From NCBI RefSeq assembly GCF_004365705.1, contig NZ_SOBN01000002.1, forward strand, positions 806,001 through 870,000: a stretch of DNA of 64,000 nucleotides, written 5' to 3'. The notes below the pieces were generated by a model. It was not told where the DNA came from. It was given only the letters and a program-made list of their open reading frames with translations, and searched no databases. This document shows, in pieces, positions 50,373 to 57,766 of this stretch (the stretch's first letter is position 1; each line of letters starts with the position of its first letter). This DNA comes from Streptomyces sp. 846.5 (lineage in GTDB: Bacteria > Actinomycetota > Actinomycetes > Streptomycetales > Streptomycetaceae). The translations under genes were made by a program, and so were the position numbers.

Positions 50373-53146
50373 TGACCCCGGCTCTTCGTGTCGGACGCAC
50401 GACCGGCCCCGTGCTGCACCTGCAGGCCGCCGGAAACGCCCTGCTCGTCCATCCCAGGGGTGAAGCCGACCCGCAGGCGGTGCAGTTCGCCGCCGGACTC
50501 GCCCGTGACGACCAGCACTTGCTCGTCGTGGTGGACCTGCCCTTCGGAGCGCTCGACACGGCCTGGCCGGCGGTGGCGCGGCTGCTGGCGCCGCATCCGG
50601 GCAGCCTGCGGCTGATCTTCGGACGCGCCACGCCCCAGGAGGCGCGGCATGCCGGGCAGGCCATCGCCGACCGCCTGGGCCGGCTGGTGCTCGCCCCGGA
50701 CGGCGAACTGCTCCCCACCGCGGGCGGCGGCCTGTTCATCCCCGCCGACCACGGCGCGGGCTGGCTGCGGCTGCGCCCCGGACGCGAGCCGGAGCGTGAC
50801 TCGCCGCGCTTCCCCAAACCCCTGTGGGAGTTCTCCACGGTCGACCGGCCCTGGGAGACCAGCCCCTACGGCGTGGTCGAGTCGGTCCCCAGCGGGGTGT
50901 GGGTGCGCAGCGCCCGCCCCCGCGACCTGCTCGCCGGGTGGCGCCGTCTGATCGGCCGGCTGCCCAGCGACCCCACCATGCTGACGATCGTGCTGGGCTG
51001 CCCCGAGGGACCGGCCGTGCCGCTCGCGGACGTGCTCGGCGTGTGGGAGTCGATCCTGCCCTCGGTACGGTCCCGGGTGAAGTTCGTCCACTTCGGCCCG
51101 GTGGCCGTGCCGGGCGGTATCGCGGTCGGGCAGGCCCTGGCGGACGCCTTCGGACAGCCCGTCACCCTGTGGACCGACATACCGCTCGGAGCCGGCCCGC
51201 TCGAAGCCGAGGTTCCCGGCTGGGACCCCTTCGTGCAGGCGCTGGGCTACACGCCGGGCAGCACCGCTCCCCCGGTGCTGTACGGCCTGCGGCCGCCGCT
51301 GGCGGGCGCACGCCAGATCGGCGCCGGACTGTACGAGTACACGTCCGCGGCCGTGCTCGAAGTGGTGCAGTGCGGGCTGTGGATGCGCCCGGCGATCGAG
51401 CCGCCCAACAGCGACGAGATACGCCGCATCCCGGCCGCGCCGGGCTACGCGGCGCTGCTGTACGACCGCAGTTCGCCGGAGAGCGCCGAGCGGATGCGGG
51501 CCCTGGCCGAGGACATGCTCTGGCGGCTGGAGCCCGCCGCGCGCCCGCTGTTCCGGGTGGCCCCCGCCGACGACCCAGCGGTCGCGGCCCCGCCCGGGGC
51601 GGAGGACGCCTGGTCCCTCCCCGAGCCCTCCACCGAGCCCCTGCTCACCAGCCCGGCCGCGGCCCGACGCCGCCCTGCCCACGTCGCCCTCTGGGCCGAC
51701 TCGGAGGGGCCGGCCGCCGCCGTCCGAAGCGGCCACCAGCACGAGCGCGCCTTGACCGAGCAGCCGGCCCTCGGCAGCCTCGCCCCGGACGAGTCACCAG
51801 CAACGGCGCCGGCTCCGGCCGGAGGCCACACCGCGGCGCCGCCGCCCGCCGTCCTGCCCCTGCCCCTGCCCCTGCCCGACATCGCGTCCCATGCCCCCGC
51901 GACGGCCGCAGGCCCTCCCCTTGCCCGCACCCAGGCGGACAGCCCCGAGAGCGGCACGGCACCGGATCACCTGGCACCGGCACCTGTGCCCGTCCCCGCG
52001 ACCCTCGCTGCGGGACACCCTGCGGGCGAGGAGACGAGCGCCGCCGGGGCCGGGGCGCCGCCCCTCGCTCCCGCCGCCGGCAACCCGGTCCCCGGTTCCG
52101 AACCACCCGGCGCGCCCCGGAGCGCCACCCCGCCCCTGCCCGAGGCGCCGTCCGCGCCCGAGCCGCCGGCCCTGCCGGACCCCGCACCCACGGCCCGACC
52201 GGCGCCCCCCACCATCGCCGGGATCCGGCTTGAGTCCGGCGCCCCGATCGGGCCCCTGTCGGCCGCGCTCGAACAGACCGGGCCGCCGCAGCAGCCCGAC
52301 GCACCGTCCCCGGCGCCCGGCGGTGTGCGGGTGCAGCCGGTGCCCAATGCGAGCGCCAGCACGGTCCCGCCGGAGCGCGGCCTCGACCAGGAGCGCGACT
52401 GGGTGCGGCGTACCTTCAGCCGGCAGTACCACGCGATCGCCGGAAGCGTCTCCCGGGTGATGTCGGAGTCGCCCGGCCTGCGCGACGGCTCCCGCACCGG
52501 CGCCGACGCGCTCACCGACCTCGTCGCCGTGCGGCTGTACCTGTCCGGGGACAGCGCCGAGGTGGACGCCGCGGTGCGCGGCGGCGCGATCGGTCCGCAT
52601 GTGCCACTGGCCCGCTGCATCGCCTCCGGCCTGCGCCGACTGCCCTCGTACCGCGGCGCGGCCCTGCTCCGGGCCCGGCTGAACCCGGCCGAGCGGGACT
52701 GGTACCAGGAGGGCCGCCTGGTCACCGAGTGGGCGTTCTGCACCGCGTCCACCGATCCGCAGCCGGTCCCCGACGGCACCACCGACGTGCTGCTCTGGTC
52801 GATGACGGCCCGTCGGACCAGCCTGCTGGACCCCGGCGCCCCCGGCCGGGTGATCTTCCTGCCCGGCACCACCTTCAAGGTGCTGCGCGCCGAGGCGGAC
52901 AGCAAGCGCCCGCTGGTCCTGCTGCGCGAGGTCGCCCCCGCCGAGGCGGCCGGCGCCGGCGAGGACACCGGACGGGCCCCGTTGGACGACCTCGCCCTGG
53001 AGGTCCTGGAGCGCGCCGCGGAGGCACTGCGGGCCGACGCCGAAAGCGGCACACACCCTGGCGCCGCGCACGCTGTGCCCGCCGCGCCGCCGGGCCTGCT
53101 CGGCCACGCCCCGCTCGGGGCCGCACGCAAGGGAGCGACGTTGTGA
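50372..53146 (+). CDS. Type VII-associated 924-aa protein with degenerate ADP-ribosyltransferase-like C-terminus
   Basis: No family is recognised for residues 1-400, which form a globular alpha/beta region seen only with T7 genes here. About 415-670 is a long Pro/Ala-rich disordered linker. The C-terminal 200 residues look like an R-S-E ADP-ribosyltransferase: R761 in PSYRGAALL, an STS-like FCTAS (789-793), and VIFLPGTTFKVL (827 on), the strand after the catalytic ExE. At the ExE positions the protein has P824 and R826, so the catalytic glutamate seems lost. It has no signal peptide or membrane helix. Overlaps with eccB and the EccA-like gene tie it to secretion; a structural or substrate-binding pseudoenzyme is my inference. 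Confidence 0.8.
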   Translation: MTPALRVGRTTGPVLHLQAAGNALLVHPRGEADPQAVQFAAGLARDDQHLLVVVDLPFGALDTAWPAVARLLAPHPGSLRLIFGRATPQEARHAGQAIADRLGRLVLAPDGELLPTAGGGLFIPADHGAGWLRLRPGREPERDSPRFPKPLWEFSTVDRPWETSPYGVVESVPSGVWVRSARPRDLLAGWRRLIGRLPSDPTMLTIVLGCPEGPAVPLADVLGVWESILPSVRSRVKFVHFGPVAVPGGIAVGQALADAFGQPVTLWTDIPLGAGPLEAEVPGWDPFVQALGYTPGSTAPPVLYGLRPPLAGARQIGAGLYEYTSAAVLEVVQCGLWMRPAIEPPNSDEIRRIPAAPGYAALLYDRSSPESAERMRALAEDMLWRLEPAARPLFRVAPADDPAVAAPPGAEDAWSLPEPSTEPLLTSPAAARRRPAHVALWADSEGPAAAVRSGHQHERALTEQPALGSLAPDESPATAPAPAGGHTAAPPPAVLPLPLPLPDIASHAPATAAGPPLARTQADSPESGTAPDHLAPAPVPVPATLAAGHPAGEETSAAGAGAPPLAPAAGNPVPGSEPPGAPRSATPPLPEAPSAPEPPALPDPAPTARPAPPTIAGIRLESGAPIGPLSAALEQTGPPQQPDAPSPAPGGVRVQPVPNASASTVPPERGLDQERDWVRRTFSRQYHAIAGSVSRVMSESPGLRDGSRTGADALTDLVAVRLYLSGDSAEVDAAVRGGAIGPHVPLARCIASGLRRLPSYRGAALLRARLNPAERDWYQEGRLVTEWAFCTASTDPQPVPDGTTDVLLWSMTARRTSLLDPGAPGRVIFLPGTTFKVLRAEADSKRPLVLLREVAPAEAAGAGEDTGRAPLDDLALEVLERAAEALRADAESGTHPGAAHAVPAAPPGLLGHAPLGAARKGATL

Positions 53147-56100
53147 ACCGACAGGTCCTGCTGGTCTCCCGGTCCCGCGCGGGCGCCTACCGCTCCATCG
53201 GCGATGCGCTGCGCGACGCCGGCGACGGCGCGCTGATCACCGTCTCCCCCGGACGCTACGACGAGTCCCTGACCATCACCCGCCCGGTCTCGCTGACCGC
53301 CGAGAGCGCCGACGCCGAGGTCCGCATCCACGCGGAGTCCGGCAGCACCCTGGTGGTGGACGCGGAGGCGGTGCAGCTCTCCGGCCTGGTGCTCTCCGGC
53401 GCCGACCGGGAGGCCCCGGTGCTGGACGTCCGGCGCGGCCAGGCCGCGCTGGACGGCTGCCAGGTCACCGGCGAGGCCTGGGCGGCCGTACTGGCCTGGC
53501 ACGACGGCACCGTGGCCCTGCGCGCCTGCACGGTGACGAACGGTCAGGGCGCGGGCATCGTGGTGACCTCGGGCGGCGGAAACCTGGTCGAGCGGTCCCG
53601 GATCGCAGAGGTCGGCTCGTCGGCCGTAGTGGTCGCGGAGCGGGGGCGGCTCACCGTCCGCGACTGCACCTTCGAGCGGGTGCGCGGCAACGGGATCTGC
53701 GTCAACGGACAGGGCTCGGTGACGGTGGAGGCCAGCCGGATCACCGGCAGCGGAAAACCCGCGCTCGCGGTGGAGCAGGAGGGCAGCGCCCAACTGCGCC
53801 GGGTGACGGTCTCCGGCAGCGCCGCTCTGGACGCGTACCTCACCAGCAGCGGTGAGACGGTGCTGACCGACTGCCGGTTCGAGGGCTCGCGCGGACAGTC
53901 CGTCCACATCAGCGGGCCCGCGGCGCCACAGCTGCGCGGGTGCGTGATGGACGGGGCGGCGACCGGCGCCGTGCACGTCACCGGCGGCGCCCGGCCGCTG
54001 CTGGAGGACTGCGAGATCACCGCCACCCCGGTGGGCCTGCTGGTAGAGGCCGACAGCCAGGTGGAGTGCATCGACCTGAAGGTCCGCGGCGCGAGCACGG
54101 CCGCAGTGCGCGCGATGGGCGAATCCGTGCTCACCCTGCGCGGTGGGGCGATCGAGGGCGGAACCGGAACCGGCCTGGACGTGCAGACGGGGGCCCAGGT
54201 CAACCTGACCGGGACACGCCTGCACGCCTCCGGCGGGACCGCTCTCGACCTGGCCAAGGGGGCCAGGGTGGAGCTGGCCTCCTGCGTCGTCCAGGGCTGG
54301 ACCGCCGTGGTCGGCGCGGACGGGCAACTGACGGCGCGGGAGACCGAGTTCACCGGATCGGACAGCGACGGCATCCGGGTCGCGCCGGGCGGCACGCTGA
54401 CCGCCGTCGGCTGCCGGGTGACCGGCGCCCGCGGCCACGGGCTCCACGTCCAGGCCGACGCCCGCGCCGAAATGACCAACTGCACGATCGTCGACAACGC
54501 CGGCGACGGCGTACGCTCCAGCTCCGACCAGCCGGTGCAGCTGCTCCACTGCGAGGTCCGCGACAACGGCGGCAGCGCGCTGCGCGAGTTCTCACCGACC
54601 GCCGCCCGCCCGGACGCGCCGAAGCAGCAGCCGGCACGCCCGCCGCAGGGCGAGCAGCGCACCGCGCACCACCCGGGCACCGGTCCGCTGGCCGATCTGG
54701 ACGCCCTGGTCGGCCTGGAGAGCGTGAAGCGCGAGGTCACCGGCCTGATCAACCTCAACAAAATGACCCAGCGACGGCAGGAGATGGGCCTGCCGATGCC
54801 GCCGATGAGCCGGCACCTGGTCTTCGCCGGCCCGCCCGGCACCGGCAAGACCACCGTCGCCCGGCTCTACGGCGCCGTCCTCGCCGAGCTGGGCATCCTC
54901 AGCCAAGGCCATATCGTCGAGGTGGCCCGCGCCGACCTGGTCGCCCAGATCATCGGCGGCACCGCCATCAAGACGACCGAGGTGTTCACCAAGGCGCTCG
55001 GCGGCGTGCTCTTCATCGACGAGGCGTACACCCTCACCAACCAGTCCAAGGGCAGCGGTCCCGACTTCGGCCAGGAGGCCGTCGAGACCCTGATGAAGCT
55101 GATGGAGGACCACCGCGACGAGATCGTGGTGATCGTGGCGGGGTACTCCGCCCAGATGGACCAGTTCCTGGCCTCGAACCCGGGCATGGCCTCGCGTTTC
55201 GCCCGCGGCGTGGAGTTCCCCAACTACAGTCCGGCCGAGCTGGTCACCATAGTCCACGGCCTGTGCGCCAAGCACTACTACGACCTGACCGACGACGCCC
55301 AACAGGCGCTGATCCGCTACTTCGAGGACGTGCCCAAGGGCGCCACGTTCGGCAACGGCCGCGTCGCCCGGCAGGTCTTCGAGGAGATGATCAGCCGTCA
55401 GGCCTCCCGCCTCGCCGCCGGAGCACCGGTCGACGACAACGAACTCTCCGTCCTGACCGGCGCGGACGTCCTCACCATCGCCGCCCCGGACCAGGCCGCC
55501 CCCACGGCGTCCGCCCCCGAACCCCAGGCCCGCACCACCGCTGCCGAGTTCGACTCGCCGGGCCTGCGCCGACTCGACGGCATGGCCGGTCTGGACCAGG
55601 CCAGGTCCACCCTGCGCACCCGTCTGCAGCAGCTGGTGACGCTGCGTCATGCGGGCACGACCGTCGACGGGTTGGCCAACGTCGTCATGGACGGCCCGTC
55701 AGGCAGCGGGCGGCGCGCCCTGGCCGGGGTGTACGGGCGCTGCCTGGCCGAGCTGGGTCTGCTGGCCACCGGCGCGGTGCGGCAGCTGCCGCTCTCCCAG
55801 GTGCCCGTGCGCTGGTCGGAGCAGCCGGTGTTCCGGCTGGCCGCCGCGCTCAAGGAGGCCGAAGGCGGCCTGCTGCTGGCCCAGGTGGACGAGCCCTTCA
55901 GCCGACGTCCGGAGGCCGAGCAGGGACATGTGCTGGACGCGCTGGCGAAGCTGGCGCCCAAGCCGCACGGTGCGGTGCTGGTGCTCTCCGGCAGTTCCCC
56001 GCACCTGATGCAGGTGCTCGGCGGACATCCGGAGCTGGCGGAGTCCTTCGCCGAGTACGTCGAGCTGGCTCCGTACGGCCCGAACCACCTGGCCCTGCTG

Positions 56101-56343
56101 CTCGACCGGCAACTGCGGCTGTTCGGCTTCCGGTTGGGCGACGAGGCGGCAGCGGCCGCGATCGCGCTGTTCGCCTCCGAGCCGCCGACACACGCCGCCT
56201 TCGAGGTGCACCGGCTCGCGGAGCGGCTCGCCGCGACCGCCCGTTCCCGCACCCTGAGCCCCGACGACCTCCCGAAGCCACCGCCGTCGGAGGACGAGGC
56301 CCCTCCGACGGCGGAACCACTGGCGCCACTGGTGCACTCATGA
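53143..56343 (+). CDS. EccA-type AAA+ ATPase fused to a right-handed beta-helix
   Basis: A 1066-residue protein, GTG overlapping the previous stop (GTGA). Residues 1-490 are a parallel beta-helix (pectin-lyase-like/NosD-type) with many short turns such as LDGCQVTGEAW, VRDCTFERVRGNGI and MTNCTIVDNAGDG. A Pro-rich linker follows. The first AAA+ domain (about 520-790) has Walker A GPPGTGKTT (K569), Walker B VLFIDEAYT (D626/E627) and FARGVEFPNYS, the CbbX/EccA pattern. A second AAA-like domain (about 800-1045) has GPSGSGRR with R857 in place of the Walker lysine but keeps a VDE (D916/E917), so it is probably inactive. Mycobacterial EccA has TPR repeats instead of the beta-helix. Confidence 0.9.
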   Translation: MNRQVLLVSRSRAGAYRSIGDALRDAGDGALITVSPGRYDESLTITRPVSLTAESADAEVRIHAESGSTLVVDAEAVQLSGLVLSGADREAPVLDVRRGQAALDGCQVTGEAWAAVLAWHDGTVALRACTVTNGQGAGIVVTSGGGNLVERSRIAEVGSSAVVVAERGRLTVRDCTFERVRGNGICVNGQGSVTVEASRITGSGKPALAVEQEGSAQLRRVTVSGSAALDAYLTSSGETVLTDCRFEGSRGQSVHISGPAAPQLRGCVMDGAATGAVHVTGGARPLLEDCEITATPVGLLVEADSQVECIDLKVRGASTAAVRAMGESVLTLRGGAIEGGTGTGLDVQTGAQVNLTGTRLHASGGTALDLAKGARVELASCVVQGWTAVVGADGQLTARETEFTGSDSDGIRVAPGGTLTAVGCRVTGARGHGLHVQADARAEMTNCTIVDNAGDGVRSSSDQPVQLLHCEVRDNGGSALREFSPTAARPDAPKQQPARPPQGEQRTAHHPGTGPLADLDALVGLESVKREVTGLINLNKMTQRRQEMGLPMPPMSRHLVFAGPPGTGKTTVARLYGAVLAELGILSQGHIVEVARADLVAQIIGGTAIKTTEVFTKALGGVLFIDEAYTLTNQSKGSGPDFGQEAVETLMKLMEDHRDEIVVIVAGYSAQMDQFLASNPGMASRFARGVEFPNYSPAELVTIVHGLCAKHYYDLTDDAQQALIRYFEDVPKGATFGNGRVARQVFEEMISRQASRLAAGAPVDDNELSVLTGADVLTIAAPDQAAPTASAPEPQARTTAAEFDSPGLRRLDGMAGLDQARSTLRTRLQQLVTLRHAGTTVDGLANVVMDGPSGSGRRALAGVYGRCLAELGLLATGAVRQLPLSQVPVRWSEQPVFRLAAALKEAEGGLLLAQVDEPFSRRPEAEQGHVLDALAKLAPKPHGAVLVLSGSSPHLMQVLGGHPELAESFAEYVELAPYGPNHLALLLDRQLRLFGFRLGDEAAAAAIALFASEPPTHAAFEVHRLAERLAATARSRTLSPDDLPKPPPSEDEAPPTAEPLAPLVHS

Positions 56344-56413
56344 CAGGTGCATGCCCGGCCGCCTTTCAGACCACCTCCGCAGACACCGACCGCACACGAC
56401 GAAAGGAACCGAC

Positions 56414-56755
56414 ATGGCACAGCTGACTTCGGTCGAACTCCAGGGAATGACCGCGGCCCAGAGCACCTTCCAGACCGCTCTGGACGACTCCACCAGCTCC
56501 TACTCGTCCATCGAGGGCCAGATCGAGGCCCTGCAGGCCAGCTGGACCGGCGAGGCCGCCTCCGTCTACACCCAGGCCATGACGCAGTGGCTGGAGGACT
56601 TCCGCACCGTCAACCAGGCCCTGTCCACGATGCTCGAGAAGCTCTCGCAGAACACCAACGTCTACGCCAACACCCACTCCGACACGGAGCAGGCGGCGCA
56701 GCAGGTGGCGCAGACCATCGGCGCGGGCGGCTTCGCCGGCCTGCCCGGCCTCTGA
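56414..56755 (+). CDS. WXG100 family ESX protein
   Basis: A 113-residue helical-hairpin protein. The WxG turn is W44-T-G46 (QASWTGEAAS). ATG follows AAAGGAACC. The C-terminal tail is longer than in canonical EsxA, ending in a Gly-rich AGGFAGLPGL. A Tyr lies in NVYANTHSD but the YxxxD/E signal is not exact. It precedes a second WXG100 gene by 50 bases, and such pairs form heterodimers that are exported by EccC. Confidence 0.93.
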   Translation: MAQLTSVELQGMTAAQSTFQTALDDSTSSYSSIEGQIEALQASWTGEAASVYTQAMTQWLEDFRTVNQALSTMLEKLSQNTNVYANTHSDTEQAAQQVAQTIGAGGFAGLPGL

Positions 56756-56805
56756 CCGCCCTCGTCCCCCTTCCCGTAGCAGCGTTCCAGCAAGGAGTCG
56801 TCACC

Positions 56806-57093
56806 GTGACCACGTACACCGTCCAGATGGAGCAGGTCGACTACATCGTCGGCGAGATGAACTCCATCACGCAGAAGATCAACTCGACCCTCGCCGACCT
56901 GGACAACCAGTCCAAGGTCAACCTGGCCGAATGGAACAGCGACGCGCAGCAGACCTACACCCAGGTCAAGGCGCAGTGGGACACCGCCGCCGCCGACATG
57001 ACCGCCAAGGCCGCCACCGCGATCCAGCTGCTCGGCCAGATCAACGAGTACTACGCCAACGGTGAGCGCCAAGGCGTTCAGCTCTGGGGGTGA
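56806..57093 (+). CDS. WXG100 family ESX protein (WNS variant)
   Basis: A 95-residue partner of the preceding protein. GTG at 56806 follows AAGGAG. The turn is W43-N-S45 instead of WxG. The C-terminus has YYANGE, a match to the YxxxD/E type VII signal (Y then E four residues on). It is likely the dimer member that carries the export signal. The next gene starts three bases after the stop. Confidence 0.92.
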   Translation: MTTYTVQMEQVDYIVGEMNSITQKINSTLADLDNQSKVNLAEWNSDAQQTYTQVKAQWDTAAADMTAKAATAIQLLGQINEYYANGERQGVQLWG

Positions 57094-57096
57094 CGC

Positions 57097-57675
57097 ATGG
57101 CCCCCGGAGCTCCCTACTACAACCCGCACCCGCACCCGAAGCCCAAGCCGTACCAGCCGCAGCAGTACGGCAACGGCACCTCGGTGCCCAACGGGCAGGG
57201 CTCGTACACCGATCCGACCACCTTCACCCCGCCCGCGGTCCCCTCGGGGAAGGGCGACGGGAAGGGGACCACGGTCGACACGCCCTCGCTCGACCTCTTC
57301 GCGGACAACATCGACCAGCTCGTCGCCCCGGTGAAGCAGGCGCAGACCGCGTTGAAGGGGGTCTCCGTGGCACCGGGGGACTTCTACCACGCGAACAAGA
57401 TGCGCATCGACCTCAACGGGCCCAATGCCGATGACGGCCTCAAGGAGCAGTTCGTCAAGGTGCTCGGCGACCTCAGCCAGGGGCTGAGCGACCTGAGCGC
57501 CGGCATGCGGCAGCTGAGCCAGAAGTACACGACCACGGAGGACGCCAACTCCGCGAGCGCGACGGATCTGCAGAGCGCGTTCCAGTCGACCGAGGGCGAC
57601 TTCACCTCCCTGATCACGGACGCCGGGGGAACCCCGGGGACGTCGTCCAGCAGCAGTTCCAGCAAGGGCGGGTGA
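57097..57675 (+). CDS. Hypothetical type VII-associated protein with Pro-rich N-terminus
   Basis: A 192-residue protein. Residues 1-60 are rich in Pro, Tyr, His and Lys (NPHPHPKPKPYQPQQ). About 65-165 is a predicted helical hairpin (LFADNIDQLVAPVKQAQTAL, then LGDLSQGLSDLSAGMRQLSQ) like the WXG100 or LXG helices but without a WxG turn. The tail is a Ser-run. It sits three bases after the ESX pair and is followed by a terminator-like hairpin. It may be a third secreted partner or a chaperone; the family is unknown to me. Confidence 0.75.
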   Translation: MAPGAPYYNPHPHPKPKPYQPQQYGNGTSVPNGQGSYTDPTTFTPPAVPSGKGDGKGTTVDTPSLDLFADNIDQLVAPVKQAQTALKGVSVAPGDFYHANKMRIDLNGPNADDGLKEQFVKVLGDLSQGLSDLSAGMRQLSQKYTTTEDANSASATDLQSAFQSTEGDFTSLITDAGGTPGTSSSSSSSKGG

Positions 57676-57680
57676 GCCTC

Positions 57681-57735
57681 CGCCCGGGGCGGCGCGGTCA
57701 CCGGTACGCGAAAGGTGACCACGCCGCCCCGGGCG
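57681..57735 (+). terminator. Large hairpin inside the type VII locus
   Basis: A 22-base stem (57681-57702 with 57714-57735), one mismatch, 11-base loop, starting a few bases after the previous stop and ending 31 bases before the next start. No T-run. It should reduce transcription between the ESX pair block and the PPE-like/toxin block. Confidence 0.7.
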
Positions 57736-57766
57736 AGGACTTGGCGGGTTCGACGGAAGAACGGTG

